A DNA stretch of 53,882 nucleotides. Origin: Syntrophorhabdaceae bacterium. GTDB lineage: Bacteria > Desulfobacterota > Syntrophorhabdia > Syntrophorhabdales > Syntrophorhabdaceae. Location of the stretch: the NCBI GenBank assembly GCA_035541755.1, contig DATKMQ010000003.1, positions 1 to 53,882 of the forward strand, read 5' to 3'. The notes beneath the pieces are model-generated. The model was not told the DNA's origin. It did no database searches and saw only the letters and a list, made by a program, of their open reading frames with translations. Shown piece by piece: positions 25,650 through 35,465 of this stretch. Position 1 is the stretch's first letter, and each line of letters starts with the position of its first letter. The position numbers were made by a program, and so were the translations under genes.

Positions 25650-26738
25650 ATGAGTTTCTCACTGAACGAACGCGATCGACGTTACGAAGCCATCAGGAGG
25701 CTCATGCGAGAGGCCGGCCTCGATAATCTCGTCATCGTCGGACGCGACAGCCATACAGCTCGGGGCAATCTACGATATGTGAGTAACCACGGGGTCAACT
25801 TTGGTGAACAGTACTGCCTGTTCCCTGTCGATTCAGACCCTGTCTTTCTCGGATCGCCTATCGCATCTTCCCATGTGCGACGGGCCGGATGGATTCATGA
25901 TTGTGTGGATGTTACGGGCGATTCGGCGCGCGTCATAGAGGAGATTTCCCGTCGCAGCCATGGCGATTCTTTAGGATTGGTAGGCATACAGCACCTGCCC
26001 GTTCCACTCTATTTATCTTTGAGAGAGGCATTCCCCCGCAGAATAGTTGATTCCATATCGATCTTCAAACAGTTGCGTCTTGTCAAAAGTCAGGAGGAAA
26101 TCGCGACGATCAGAGACTCAGCTACCATTGCCGACAGGGCGTACGCCGCTGTCCGGGAGACATTGCAGGCAGGAATAAGTGATTACGAGATTTACGGAGA
26201 GGTAAGCAGGGTTATACACAGCATGGGCTGCGAATACTCAATGAATTTTATAGATGGGGAGGCAGCAAAGATAAACTTTTTCTATCCGGTGGGCAACGTG
26301 CTCCGCGCTGACAGCACCCTGGCCCTGGAGATCACCCCTTCCCGTGAGGGCTATTATGCACAGCTAACGGTGACAATCCCCGTCACAGAATATCCCGCCC
26401 ACATCGAACCGTTACTTCCGGTGTGGCGCGAAGCGTTGGATGCTGGAGTTGCTTTTTTGAAACCAGGGATAAAGGCAGACAAAATAGATCGCGTGGTAAC
26501 TGAAGTAGTCCACAAACACGGCTATACAAGCCCACTTCGTGCAGGACACGGCATAGGGCTTGATGCGCTCGAATTCTTCTCGTTTTCAGCAACTGACAAC
26601 ACCGAGCTCATGCCGGGAATGACAGTGGCGTTTCATCCATGTATCGCTACTCAACCCGGACAAGACGGTATCGGTATGGGATATACGTATCTTATCACCG
26701 ATGAAGGAGCGGAAAAATTAAGCCAGGTTACCATCTGA
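25650..26738 (+). CDS. M24/creatinase-fold protein with lost metal ligands
   Basis: This 362-residue protein has the two-domain layout of M24B proteins: an N-terminal creatinase-like domain (1-140) and a pita-bread catalytic domain (145-360). It resembles Xaa-Pro dipeptidase, but four of the five metal ligands are replaced by alignment: E227 and Q238 for the two Asp, H329 (VAFHP for the usual ExG), and G344 for the last Glu. Only H300 (AGHGIGLD) remains. It is therefore probably not a metallopeptidase. It could be a creatinase-like, metal-free hydrolase or lyase acting on a small molecule. It sits between the tRNA and an exported flavoprotein gene. Confidence 0.8.
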   Translation: MSFSLNERDRRYEAIRRLMREAGLDNLVIVGRDSHTARGNLRYVSNHGVNFGEQYCLFPVDSDPVFLGSPIASSHVRRAGWIHDCVDVTGDSARVIEEISRRSHGDSLGLVGIQHLPVPLYLSLREAFPRRIVDSISIFKQLRLVKSQEEIATIRDSATIADRAYAAVRETLQAGISDYEIYGEVSRVIHSMGCEYSMNFIDGEAAKINFFYPVGNVLRADSTLALEITPSREGYYAQLTVTIPVTEYPAHIEPLLPVWREALDAGVAFLKPGIKADKIDRVVTEVVHKHGYTSPLRAGHGIGLDALEFFSFSATDNTELMPGMTVAFHPCIATQPGQDGIGMGYTYLITDEGAEKLSQVTI

Positions 26739-26820
26739 GCCCTCGATCGGGAGAAACCCGTAGAAGGCTGCAGACCTTAAATCGAATAACCCTTTTTAGG
26801 GACAACACAAGGAGGAGACG

Positions 26821-28332
26821 ATGAAAACCAACAAGTTCCTAATGATGCTGGCCGCGGGTTTGTTCGTCCTTTGTGCGGCAGGCGCGACAAATGGTCAGAC
26901 CTTGAAGACAGACGTAGTCGTTATCGGCGCCGGCGGCTCGGGAATGATGGCGGCGCTTGCAGCTGCCGAGAATGGAGCAAGGGTAACTGTCTTTGAGGCC
27001 AAATCAAATCCAGGAGGCACGAGCAATTTTCCCATGGGGATCTTCGCCGTAGAAAGTAAAATGCAAAAAGAAAGAGGTATTACTCTTTCCCGGGATGAGG
27101 CCTTTAATATGATGATGGAATATAATCACTATATGGGCAATGCAAGATTGATTAGAGCATTCATCGACAAGTCGCCCGACACAATTGAGTGGATGCAGAA
27201 ACAGGGGGTTGAGTTCACCGAACCCTCGACCACAATGCCCGGAGCTCCCCGCACATGGCACCTTATCAAGGGGCGCGGGGGCGCAATGATGAAGGCGCTT
27301 GTAGCCAAAGCAAAGGAAAAAGGCATCGATATCCACTTGAATGCGCCCGTAAAGAGGATTCTCAAGGAACAGGACAGAATTACCGGGGTAATCGCGGAAG
27401 AGGGCGGGAAGACTCTTGAGGTAAATGCCCGGGCAGTCATTATTGCTACCGGTGGATATGGCGGCAACAGGGACTGGGTAAAGAAATATGCCGGTTTTCA
27501 GATAGGAGTTGACATGTTCCCAAGGGTTGATGTGGGCCTTATGGGGGATGGACTTCAAATGGCATGGGATGTCGGAGCCGCTCAAGAAGGAATGGGCCTT
27601 GTTGAAATTGAGTACTGGCTCCCCGGGTCGGGCCTTGACGGAACCCAGCTCCTTATCCTCATCCGTCAGCCTTATCTTTGGGTTAACCTGCTGGGCCTGC
27701 GCTTTGGAAACGAAGAAACCATGGTCCTCAATAGCCCATTTGCGGGAAATGCGCTGGCAAAGCAAAAAGGGAGGCATTGTTACCTTGTCTTTGACGAGGA
27801 CACGAAAAACTACATGGAGACGAAAGGCTTCGACCGAGGCGCGAGCAACGTGGGCGGTGTGGCCGGTGACAGGCTCGCCAATCTGGAAGCCCAGATAAAG
27901 AGCGCCACGGAAAAGGGAAACAAGAACCTTTTCATCGCAAGCTCTCTTGAAGACCTGGCAAACAAAACCGGCATGAAGCTGGAAGCGTTGAAAACTACGA
28001 TCAACGAATATAACGGGTTTGCGGCAAAAAAGAAAGACGATCAGTTCGCGAAGAACCCGCTCTATCTCCGGCCCGTAAGAACGGCTCCTTTTTATGCACT
28101 CAGAATCTATCCCACGATGCTGGGTACTCTCGGCGGCATAAAGGTCAATGAAAAATTGGAAGTGATGAATAAAGATTTTGACGTGATTCCCGGTCTATAT
28201 GCGGTAGGGAATAACGTCGGGGTAATGTATGGCGATACCTACAGCTTTGCTATACCGGGAACATCCCTCGGTTTTGCCGTAAATTCGGGACGCATGGCAG
28301 GGGAGAACGCGGCAAAATACGTCAGGAGGTAA
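26821..28332 (+). CDS. Exported FAD-binding fumarate-reductase-type flavoprotein
   Basis: This 503-residue protein has a Sec-type signal peptide (MKTNKF, hydrophobic core, NGQT near residue 26), then VVVIGAGGSGMMAALAAAENGA, the FAD-binding motif (about 32-53). It continues with PGGTSNFPMG and a C-terminal FAD cap with IPGLYAVGNNVG. There is no heme-binding CxxCH, unlike flavocytochrome c3. The region that in fumarate reductases holds the hydride-relay and carboxylate-binding Arg (NRLGG) reads FAIPGTSLGFAV, so the substrate is probably not fumarate itself. It likely oxidises or reduces an organic acid in the periplasm with a separate electron carrier. GGAGGAG precedes the ATG. Confidence 0.82.
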   Translation: MKTNKFLMMLAAGLFVLCAAGATNGQTLKTDVVVIGAGGSGMMAALAAAENGARVTVFEAKSNPGGTSNFPMGIFAVESKMQKERGITLSRDEAFNMMMEYNHYMGNARLIRAFIDKSPDTIEWMQKQGVEFTEPSTTMPGAPRTWHLIKGRGGAMMKALVAKAKEKGIDIHLNAPVKRILKEQDRITGVIAEEGGKTLEVNARAVIIATGGYGGNRDWVKKYAGFQIGVDMFPRVDVGLMGDGLQMAWDVGAAQEGMGLVEIEYWLPGSGLDGTQLLILIRQPYLWVNLLGLRFGNEETMVLNSPFAGNALAKQKGRHCYLVFDEDTKNYMETKGFDRGASNVGGVAGDRLANLEAQIKSATEKGNKNLFIASSLEDLANKTGMKLEALKTTINEYNGFAAKKKDDQFAKNPLYLRPVRTAPFYALRIYPTMLGTLGGIKVNEKLEVMNKDFDVIPGLYAVGNNVGVMYGDTYSFAIPGTSLGFAVNSGRMAGENAAKYVRR

Positions 28333-28636
28333 TCTTTAAACCCCATAGGCCTGGCTAAGCCGGCTTAACGAGGGAGGATCACCAGGTAGACTATTCGTGT
28401 CGCGTTGTGGCATGCCGTGAGTGCTCACTTAGGCGAGTCATTGCAGGAGGTTAGACTATATCTTTATCATGGTCTCTCGTGGAACATGATTACAAATGGA
28501 ATAGACACCGACAACATCAATTTGGATTGAGACAGAGGGGCGTGAGATGGTTATCAAAGCACGGCGCTTATCGCGAGCCTGAGTTAAGAGGACGAGACTC
28601 ATCCCGACAACCCGACACAATGAAAACGTAACGTAC
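28333..28636. other. Intergenic region without a gene
   Basis: About 300 bases between the flavoprotein and MFS genes. It holds a palindrome TAAGCCGGCTTA near 28354-28366, a possible operator or part of a terminator. No convincing promoter or RNA was recognised. Confidence 0.4.
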
Positions 28637-29791
28637 GTGACGCTCTTCGCCGTCGTCTTTGCGGTTTCTCTTGGCTTTTCAATGGTCAGCCCTTTCTTGC
28701 CGCTCTACCTGAAAGACGTGGGGAGCGGCGGCTTAGGTATTGCCGTTCTTTATTTTTCATATGGCTTGACCAGGCTTCTCTTGTCGCCCGTGGGCGGAAG
28801 TTTGTCCGACAGCGCTAACAGGCATACTCTCATTGTCATGGGACTCACTATTTATTGTCTGGTTGCCCTGGGGTACCTCTTTCTTTCCTGGAACCTCGTT
28901 TCCTGGACAATTCTTTTTATATTCCAGGGCACGGCAGCGGCATTGGTGCGTCCGCTGGCCTTAGCCTCAATTGCCGATTTTGTCCCCAGAAATCGTGAAG
29001 GGACTTCCATGGGCACCTTTGATATCTCTTTCTATATAGCCATGGGTGTTGGGCCCATATTGGGAGGACTTGCGAGAGACCGCTTCGGAATACAGACTGT
29101 CTTTGGCTGTCTTTTCTTCCTCTGTGTTTTATCCTTATTCCTCAGTATTCTGTACGTTTCCGATTTTTCCGCTGCGGGCAGGCCTTCACACGACAAAACC
29201 TTTCGGACCGCTTTTCAAAATAGACGGCTTCTTGGCCTCGCATCATTCATCTTCACCCGTTCTCTCGGCATAACCGTCAGTGCCGTATTTCTGCCTATTC
29301 TGTTGAGTGATCTCAAGTTTAGCGGGCTTAAGATCGGCACAATAATGGCCGTTGGAACGATCTTCACAGTACTATTTTTGCGACCATTCGGAAAGATATG
29401 CGACAGGTTGGATCGCGAGACAATTACAAAGGCCGGCGGCATTTGCGTGGCCCTGATGACATGTTCTCTTCCTTGGGCCAAGACATTCTGGCACTTTGCT
29501 TTTTTGTGCGCGGGAATCGGCGTGTGCAGCGCTTTGACCATCCCGGCCACTGCTGCCCTCCTTGTGGAAGAAGGTCGTTTTCACGGAATGGGCTTGACAA
29601 TCGGGTTTTTTAATTCCGCTATGAACCTCGGACTGCTTGTTGGCCCGCTCCTGGGAGGGGTCCTTATGAACAGCTCTTCCCTGTCCTCAATCTTCTATGT
29701 GGCCGGTTTAATGGGTGTTGCGGGGATAGTATGTTTCACTGTGCTTTTTCAAAATAGCGTCTCTATCAAAAATGAAGTCTCCGGAGCATGA
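28637..29791 (+). CDS. Major facilitator superfamily transporter
   Basis: This 384-residue integral membrane protein has about 12 hydrophobic segments and the MFS cytoplasmic loop signature after the second segment (GGSLSDSANRHTLIV, about 54-68). The start is a GTG at 28637 without an obvious ribosome-binding site. An ATG 17 bases earlier hits a stop after three codons, and the first membrane segment begins at once, so the start is uncertain but no longer form is seen. Substrate unknown; its place at the end of the catabolic island suggests import or export of a pathway acid. It converges with tyrS, 36 bases away. Confidence 0.82.
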   Translation: MTLFAVVFAVSLGFSMVSPFLPLYLKDVGSGGLGIAVLYFSYGLTRLLLSPVGGSLSDSANRHTLIVMGLTIYCLVALGYLFLSWNLVSWTILFIFQGTAAALVRPLALASIADFVPRNREGTSMGTFDISFYIAMGVGPILGGLARDRFGIQTVFGCLFFLCVLSLFLSILYVSDFSAAGRPSHDKTFRTAFQNRRLLGLASFIFTRSLGITVSAVFLPILLSDLKFSGLKIGTIMAVGTIFTVLFLRPFGKICDRLDRETITKAGGICVALMTCSLPWAKTFWHFAFLCAGIGVCSALTIPATAALLVEEGRFHGMGLTIGFFNSAMNLGLLVGPLLGGVLMNSSSLSSIFYVAGLMGVAGIVCFTVLFQNSVSIKNEVSGA

Positions 29792-29827
29792 TGCACTCCT
29801 TGGCCCCGAGACTCTCCGTGGAATGCC

Positions 29828-31039
29828 TCACTGTCCTTGGATGATCACCTTCTTGAATTTCCTTTTCCCAACCTTGATGATCAATTCTTCACCGGCGGGC
29901 ACGTCGTCGGATTTCACCTTCTCGCTGTTGATAGAAACACCGCCTTGAGCGATCATGCGCTTGCCCTCCGAGGTGGATGAGACCATGCCAAGGTTCACGA
30001 GAAGCTTAGGGAGCCACTTCTCCACCGCTGCGCTCTCTACCCTCACAACTTCGATGTCGTCCGGTACTTCCTTGTCCCTGAACGTTTTTTCAAAGTTCTG
30101 ATGAGCCGCTTCGGCTGCTTGAGCGTTGTGAAATCTCGTAATGATCTCCTTTGCCAGCCTTACCTTTGCATCTTTCGGGTGCACAGTACCGGAGCGTATC
30201 CCCTCCTTGAGACTCTTGAGATCTTCCAGGGTGATGTCACTTAGGAGTTCATAGTACTTGAGCATGAGCTCATCCGATATGGACATGAGTTTGCCGAACA
30301 TCGCTTGAGCCGGTTCATCGATGCCCACGTAGTTCCCATAGCTTTTGCTCATCTTGTTCACGCCGTCCGTGCCTTCAAGCAGGGGCACCGTGACGATACA
30401 CTGAGATTCCTGACCATAAGCCCTCTGGATCTCGCGACCTACAAAGAGATTAAAAATCTGGTCATGACCGCCGAGCTCTACGTCAGTCTTGAGCGCGACC
30501 GAATCGTAGCCCTGAACCAGGGGATAGAGGAATTCGTGGATACTGATGGGAAGGTTATTTTGATAACGATTACGGAAGTCTTCCCGTTCCATCATTCGGG
30601 CCATGGTGTACTGTGCGCAAAGCCTGATCATGTCGGCGGCATTCATTGCTTCGAACCACTCACTGTTGAATCTCATTTCCGTGGTCTTGGAGTCGAGGAT
30701 TTTGAAGCCCTGCTCCTTATATGTCTCGGCATTAGCGAGTAGTGTCTCTTTGGATATCTGGGGTCGCGTTTCTATCCTGCCCGTAGGATCACCTATCAAC
30801 CCGGTAAAGTCGCCGATCAGAAAAATCGCCGTATGTCCGAGGTCTTGAAATTGTTTTAGTTTTTGAAGGACGACCGTGTGGCCGAGATGTAAATCCGGGG
30901 CTGTGGGATCAAGACCAAGCTTGACCCTGAGGGGCTTGTTCTGCTCCCTCGAACGTATGAGTTTTTTCCGCAACTCTTCTTCATTGACGAGGTCTACGGC
31001 TCCCCGCTTTATTATCTCCATCTGGCGATCAATATCCAT
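29828..31039 (-). CDS. tyrS: Tyrosyl-tRNA synthetase
   Basis: This protein of about 403 residues charges tRNA-Tyr. Class I signatures are HLGH (HIGH motif, residues 51-54 from this start) and KMSKS (about residue 230). A C-terminal S4 RNA-binding domain ends at residue 403. The longest frame starts with a GTG at 31060; ATG codons at 31051 and 31039 are alternatives. I prefer 31039 because GGGG lies seven bases before it and the protein then starts close to other TyrS N-termini. It is the last gene of the minus-strand run, just after ymdB. Confidence 0.93.
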   Translation of the reverse strand: MDIDRQMEIIKRGAVDLVNEEELRKKLIRSREQNKPLRVKLGLDPTAPDLHLGHTVVLQKLKQFQDLGHTAIFLIGDFTGLIGDPTGRIETRPQISKETLLANAETYKEQGFKILDSKTTEMRFNSEWFEAMNAADMIRLCAQYTMARMMEREDFRNRYQNNLPISIHEFLYPLVQGYDSVALKTDVELGGHDQIFNLFVGREIQRAYGQESQCIVTVPLLEGTDGVNKMSKSYGNYVGIDEPAQAMFGKLMSISDELMLKYYELLSDITLEDLKSLKEGIRSGTVHPKDAKVRLAKEIITRFHNAQAAEAAHQNFEKTFRDKEVPDDIEVVRVESAAVEKWLPKLLVNLGMVSSTSEGKRMIAQGGVSINSEKVKSDDVPAGEELIIKVGKRKFKKVIIQGQ

Positions 31040-31073
31040 GCAAGACCCCATCTTTGCCACGTAGTACCGAGGA

Positions 31074-31853
31074 CTACACCATCTTTTCTTTCACTCTGTC
31101 GATCTTGAGACATTTTCTGCTCAACGGATCGATAGTTACACGCACGCCCTGAACCTCCACATCATCCTTTCCCACTTCGAATTTATGAGGTATCTGGGTA
31201 ATGAATTTCTGCAGAACACCTTCCTTGGCCATACCGATTACGGAATCGGTCGGTCCTGTCATACCTGCATCGGTGATATAACCCGTTCCTCCGGGCAGTA
31301 TCCTCTCATCGGAAGTCTGCACGTGGGTATGGGTCCCAAATAACGCGGAGACCCTGCCATCGAGAAACCATCCCATGGCAATCTTCTCCGAGGTGGCTTC
31401 GGCATGGAAATCTACGATTATGGGCGTCCCTTTCCTGTCGCTTTTTTCGAGGAATTCGTCGATAACGCGAAATGGGCAATCCAGGGGTTCCATGAAAACC
31501 CGGCCTTCAATATTAACCACACACAGGGATATGTCGTTCTTTTTGATAACGGTGTATCCAAAGCCCGGATTCCCCCGGGGATAGTTGAGAGGACGGACCA
31601 CGCGATGCTCCTCCATGAGAAACGGGACCATTTCTTTCTTTTTCCACACGTGGTTTCCTGTGGTGATGGCATCTACACCGCCTTCCAGGATCTCGATGGC
31701 CGTAGAAGGGGTAATCCCTATACCACCTGCGAGATTCTCCCCGTTGATGATGACAAAATCGACATGTATGGTTTTCAGGTAGCGAATGACAGCTCCCCGT
31801 CCGGGTTTGCCGATCACATCGCCCAGAAACAGGACATCGAGACTACTTGGCAT
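31074..31853 (-). CDS. ymdB: YmdB-type metallophosphoesterase
   Basis: This 259-residue member of the TIGR00282 metallophosphoesterase family has metal-binding motifs [12 protein letters not shown] (residues 8-19), INGENLAGG (35-43), TTGNHVWKK (60-68), [10 protein letters not shown] (about 148-157) and GTHTHVQT (about 174-181). In Bacillus the family acts as a phosphodiesterase on cyclic nucleotides. It overlaps the end of rny by 11 bases, a common pairing with RNase Y, so both are probably produced together. Confidence 0.9.
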   Translation of the reverse strand: MPSSLDVLFLGDVIGKPGRGAVIRYLKTIHVDFVIINGENLAGGIGITPSTAIEILEGGVDAITTGNHVWKKKEMVPFLMEEHRVVRPLNYPRGNPGFGYTVIKKNDISLCVVNIEGRVFMEPLDCPFRVIDEFLEKSDRKGTPIIVDFHAEATSEKIAMGWFLDGRVSALFGTHTHVQTSDERILPGGTGYITDAGMTGPTDSVIGMAKEGVLQKFITQIPHKFEVGKDDVEVQGVRVTIDPLSRKCLKIDRVKEKMV

Positions 31854-33396
31854 ATTCCACTGACCTTGTCTCTCTAATCACAACAACCTTTATCTGCCCC
31901 GGATAGGAAAGGTCTGTCTCGATCTTCTTGGCAATATCTTTCGACAGCAGGACAATATTCTCGTCACTCGTCTTTTCGCTATTCACGACGATGCGTATTT
32001 CCCTGCCGGCCTGTATGGCATATGATTTCTCCACCCCCTGGAAACCGTTGGCGATGCGCTCTAATTCGTCCAGGCGCTTGATGTAGGTCTCCAGCATCTC
32101 TCGTCTCGCTCCAGGCCGCGCTCCGGATAGTGCGTCAGCCGCCTGAACGATCACGTCAAGCAGGTTCACTACCTCCACGTCTTCGTGATGGGCAAGTACG
32201 GCGTGGATGATGTCTTCGGATTCGCCGTGTTTCCTCGCCAGGTCGGCGCCGATGGTAGCGTGAGAGCCTTCGATCTCATGGTCCACCGCTTTCCCGATAT
32301 CATGGAGTAACCCGGCCCGTTTTGCCTCTTTCACATTGACTTTGAGTTCCGCGGCTATGGCCCCGCATATGAATGCGACCTCCAGAGAATGCTGGTAAAT
32401 ATTCTGCGCATAGCTGCTCCTGAACTTAAGCCTGCCCAACAGTTTCACCATTTCGGGGTGAACATTGTGAATCCCGAGATCAAAGACCGCCTGTTCTCCG
32501 GCCTCTTTGATCTTTTCTTCCATTTCTTGTGCAACTTTGGAAACTATCTCTTCAATCCTGGCCGGATGTATGCGACCGTCGCTGATAAGCCTCTCTATGG
32601 CGATGCGGGCCACTTCCCTCCTCACGGGATTGAAGCAGGAGAGAATCACGGCTTCCGGTGTGTCATCAATAATAATATCAACTCCCGTCGCCGCCTCTAG
32701 GGCACGAATGTTACGGCCTTCGCGGCCGATGATACGCCCCTTCATCTCTTCATTGGGAAGGGCAACGACCGACACGGTATCTTCCCCCACATAATCGCCG
32801 GCATATCGCTGGATCGCAAAAGCTATGATCTCCTTGGCCTTCTTGTCGGCCTTTTCCTTGGCTTCTTCCTCAATCTTTTTTATAATTTTCATGGCTTCGT
32901 ACTTGGCTTCGTCTTCAAGCGCCTGGATAAGCATCTTCTTGGCTTCCTCGGCGGTCATGCCCGATATCTTTTCAAGACGCTCTTTCTGCTGTACGATATA
33001 CGATTCATAGTCCCTTATTTTCGTGTCGAGATAAGACTGCTTGCCTGAGACTTCCCTCTCTTTCTTGCCTAACTCATCCTCTTTCTTGTCCAGGGAATCG
33101 AGTTTCTTATCAATATTCGACTCTTTCTGCGATAGACGTCTCTCTGAGTTCTGCATCTCGAGCCTTCTCGACTTCACTTCTTGCTCCAGTTCGTTCCTCG
33201 CCTGGAGCACAATATCCTTTGCCTGGATCGATGCCTCCCGGGTCATCACGTCCGACTCCTTCTTGGCATCTTCCAGGATCTTCTTGCCTATCTTCTCGTA
33301 CTCGCCGATCTTTTTCTTCTGCACCAGCCTGGCCAGAACAAACCCGACGAAAAGCGCCACAACGAAGCTTATGATTGTCAGTATTAGCGTATCCAA
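31843..33396 (-). CDS. rny: Ribonuclease Y
   Basis: This 517-residue membrane-anchored endoribonuclease has an N-terminal membrane helix (residues 4-24), a long charged coiled coil (about 30-200), a KH domain with [15 protein letters not shown] (about 218-232), and an HD domain with [15 protein letters not shown]. It begins mRNA decay. The start is a TTG at 33396 behind GGGGG; that Shine-Dalgarno lies in the arm of a 9-bp hairpin. The length is that of Bacillus RNase Y (520). Confidence 0.95.
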   Translation of the reverse strand: MDTLILTIISFVVALFVGFVLARLVQKKKIGEYEKIGKKILEDAKKESDVMTREASIQAKDIVLQARNELEQEVKSRRLEMQNSERRLSQKESNIDKKLDSLDKKEDELGKKEREVSGKQSYLDTKIRDYESYIVQQKERLEKISGMTAEEAKKMLIQALEDEAKYEAMKIIKKIEEEAKEKADKKAKEIIAFAIQRYAGDYVGEDTVSVVALPNEEMKGRIIGREGRNIRALEAATGVDIIIDDTPEAVILSCFNPVRREVARIAIERLISDGRIHPARIEEIVSKVAQEMEEKIKEAGEQAVFDLGIHNVHPEMVKLLGRLKFRSSYAQNIYQHSLEVAFICGAIAAELKVNVKEAKRAGLLHDIGKAVDHEIEGSHATIGADLARKHGESEDIIHAVLAHHEDVEVVNLLDVIVQAADALSGARPGARREMLETYIKRLDELERIANGFQGVEKSYAIQAGREIRIVVNSEKTSDENIVLLSKDIAKKIETDLSYPGQIKVVVIRETRSVEYAK

Positions 33397-33401
33397 GATA
33401 C

Positions 33402-33431
33402 CCCCTAAATCTATCTTAAATTATTTAGGGG
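33402..33431 (-). promoter_or_regulatory. Hairpin covering the rny Shine-Dalgarno
   Basis: On the minus strand CCCCTAAAT (33431-33423) can pair with ATTTAGGGG (33410-33402) around a 12-base loop. The second arm runs into the GGGGG ribosome-binding site (33405-33401) of the TTG start at 33396. A related TTTTAGGGG about 130 bases upstream (33560-33552) could compete for the first arm. Translation control of rny is an inference. Confidence 0.5.
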
Positions 33432-33547
33432 TTACAATGATAAGGAGGCAAAGAGAAAATACGGCGGTCTACCAACACCTGTTAGATTTCATTGTATACC
33501 ACCGTATAACATAATCAATATGTATGTCAAATCTCTATATCCTTAAA

Positions 33548-33712
33548 CATTACCCCTAAAATATAAAGCCCCGCAAGTGCCGTGTAAACAGTACGTCTTG
33601 AACCTCGATGTTAAGTGGGCGCCATTTTGTCGTATCAGGCTTCTCACTTAAAAAGTGAGCGTGCACACCACGACAAGATACGGCTCCCCGCACTGAGGTG
33701 TTGGCTCTAAGC
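33548..33712 (-). ncRNA. ssrS: 6S RNA (RNA polymerase-binding regulatory RNA)
   Basis: The minus strand downstream of zapA contains a block very like the centre of bacterial 6S RNA: GCACGCTCAC-loop-GTGAGAAGCC (around 33662-33637), then ACGACA, and GAGGTTCAAG (around 33605-33596). In E. coli 6S RNA the corresponding order is GCATGCTCGG, CGAGAAGCC, GACGACA and CCTTGAACC. TTGTCGT/ACGACAA and AGCCGT/ACGGC pairs support a long rod with a central bubble. The neighbourhood (zapA just before) is the conserved genomic location in many Proteobacteria. Ends are approximate, within 15 bases or so. 6S RNA binds sigma70 RNA polymerase and adjusts transcription during slow growth. Confidence 0.78.
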
Positions 33713-34012
33713 CTACCATTTATCACGTGCACCGCAGGGAACATCTATTGCTTCGAAATCTTCGAACTTTTTTATCAGTCGAAGTGTTCTTCCCTCAAAT
33801 TTCTCTGCCTGTTTCTTCATCTCAAGATACTCGTCCGTAATCTCCATCATGGCCATGATGACCGCGTTTAACGTGTTCACTATCCCGTACCTGTCAATCA
33901 CATGGTCAATTTTATCGTGTACATACATAGCATCTCTTTTTATCCTGTCTTCATCTTCTCCGACAAAGGTAAACGGTTGTTTCAGTATGGTTACTTCAAC
34001 CTTTTTCTCCAT
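33713..34012 (-). CDS. zapA: Cell division protein ZapA
   Basis: This 99-residue protein starts KKVEVTILKQPFTFVGEDE, the ZapA beta-hairpin region, followed by a helix and a C-terminal coiled coil (about 60-92). ZapA binds FtsZ and bundles its filaments at midcell. The pairing with 6S RNA immediately downstream and a ZapB-like gene 15 bases upstream supports the call. Confidence 0.85.
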   Translation of the reverse strand: MEKKVEVTILKQPFTFVGEDEDRIKRDAMYVHDKIDHVIDRYGIVNTLNAVIMAMMEITDEYLEMKKQAEKFEGRTLRLIKKFEDFEAIDVPCGARDKW

Positions 34013-34027
34013 CGCACCCTCTGAATA

Positions 34028-34282
34028 CTAAATTTCAACTCTTTCTACTTTTTCGAGAATCTTTGTCACCTTCTCGATAAGCAATTCCCTCTCATTTGCT
34101 ATCTCAGCTATTTTCTTCTGTACGTCCCTGTCACTCGTCTCAACGGAAGCGATTTTAGCCTTGAGTGTTTCATTCTCGGCCTTCATCGCCTTGTAACCCT
34201 CAATGAGCCGGTCAATTCTTTCTTCCAGTTCTTCTACACGGTTTTCGCTAATTATTTCTCTATTTATGCTGAAAATTTCCAT
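34028..34282 (-). CDS. Small coiled-coil protein, ZapB-like
   Basis: An 84-residue protein that is almost wholly coiled coil, with heptads through VEELEERIDRLIEGYKAM and ENETLKAKI. Size, composition and position next to zapA match ZapB-type division proteins, which form filaments linking ZapA to the chromosome. Sequence similarity of coiled coils is weak evidence, so the name rests mainly on context. It starts 6 bases after the prfB stop. Confidence 0.65.
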   Translation of the reverse strand: MEIFSINREIISENRVEELEERIDRLIEGYKAMKAENETLKAKIASVETSDRDVQKKIAEIANERELLIEKVTKILEKVERVEI

Positions 34283-34288
34283 ATCTAT

Positions 34289-35408
34289 TTAATTATCATA
34301 CCTTTTCTGGTCAAAAGTCAAGTATAAAAGGTAAGATTTAATAAAACCATCGATATTCCCGTCAAGAACGGCCTCCGCATTGTGCTCTTCATGTTTGGTG
34401 CGGTGATCTTTGATAAGTTTATACGGATGTAATACATATGAGCGTATTTGGCTTCCCCACGCTATATCCTTCTTCTCCCTGTTCAGAGAATCTAACTTCT
34501 CCTCCTGCTTCTTTTTTTCGAGTTCGTACAAACGGGATTTGAGAATCGCCATAGCTATAGCCCTGTTTTTGTGCTGAGACCGCTCATTCTGGCATTGCAC
34601 CACGATACCCGTGGGGATGTGGGTGATGCGTATGGCCGATTCGGTCCTGTTCACATGCTGTCCGCCGGGCCCGCTGGAACGGAACGTGTCCACACGCAGG
34701 TCTTCTTCCTTTATGGCCACTTGAATATCCTCGGAAATCTCCGGATAGGCATAAAACGACGCGAACGATGTGTGGCGCCGGTTGTTGGCATCAAAGGGAG
34801 AAACGCGGACCAGCCTGTGGATGCCCGCCTCACACTTCAAATATCCGTAAGCATGCTTTCCGCGCACGATAAAGGTAACATTCTTGATCCCCGCCTCTTC
34901 ACCAGGCAAGAGGTCCACAACCTGTGTTTCAAACCCCTTTCTTTCCGCCCACTTGAGGTACATCCTGAGCAGCATCTCGACCCAGTCCTGGGCCTCAGTG
35001 CCCCCCGCGCCGGAATTGATGTACACAATCGCATTGCCTTCATCGTTTTCGCCGCTCAGCATCCGTTCGATTTCATAGGTTTCGAGAGATTCGTCCAGGG
35101 CGGCTACAAGCGAATCGAGCTCCTCCAGGTCTTTGGCATCCCCGGTTTCTTTCACAAGATCGCTCAAGATGAGTACCTCTTCCAGGTCTTTTTCTTTCTT
35201 CTCCCAGCTTTCGATTTCTCCCTGAATTCTCGATCTCTCTTTGAGCGTCTTCTGGGCCTGTTCCTGATTTTCCCAGAAGGCCGCCTGTGAAATCTCCGAA
35301 TCTAACTCGCCGAGTTTTTTGTTGAGGCCTTCGAGGTCAAAGATAGCCTCGTAACGAGCCTATTCTTTGCTGCAGGTTATCGATCCTGCTTTTGGTTTCA
35401 TCTAACAT
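34289..35408 (-). CDS. prfB: Peptide chain release factor 2, made by programmed +1 frameshift
   Basis: The first 23 codons run from ATG at 35408 to an in-frame TGA at 35339-35337 in the conserved context TAT CTT TGA C. Slipping one base forward reads GAC and continues for about 349 residues to 34289, for about 372 residues in all. RF2 releases proteins at UAA and UGA, and the internal UGA makes its synthesis self-limiting. Visible motifs are the stop-codon-recognising SPF (RVSPFDANN) and the peptidyl-release GGQ (SSGPGGQHVNR). A purine-rich CGAGG lies shortly before the shift site where E. coli has AGGGGG. It lies 57 bases downstream of the isocitrate dehydrogenase gene. Confidence 0.95.
35336..35350 (-). 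promoter_or_regulatory. prfB +1 frameshift site
   Basis: On the minus strand GAGGCTATCTTTGAC contains the slippery CTT followed by TGA (35339-35337) and C, the RF2 autoregulation signal. The poor termination context TGAC and the upstream GAGG favour the shift when RF2 is scarce. Confidence 0.93.
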
Positions 35409-35465
35409 GGTCTTTCTTCCTTTCCGTTCTTTCCGTTTCCATTGAAACAGAATTTCCTCGTATGT

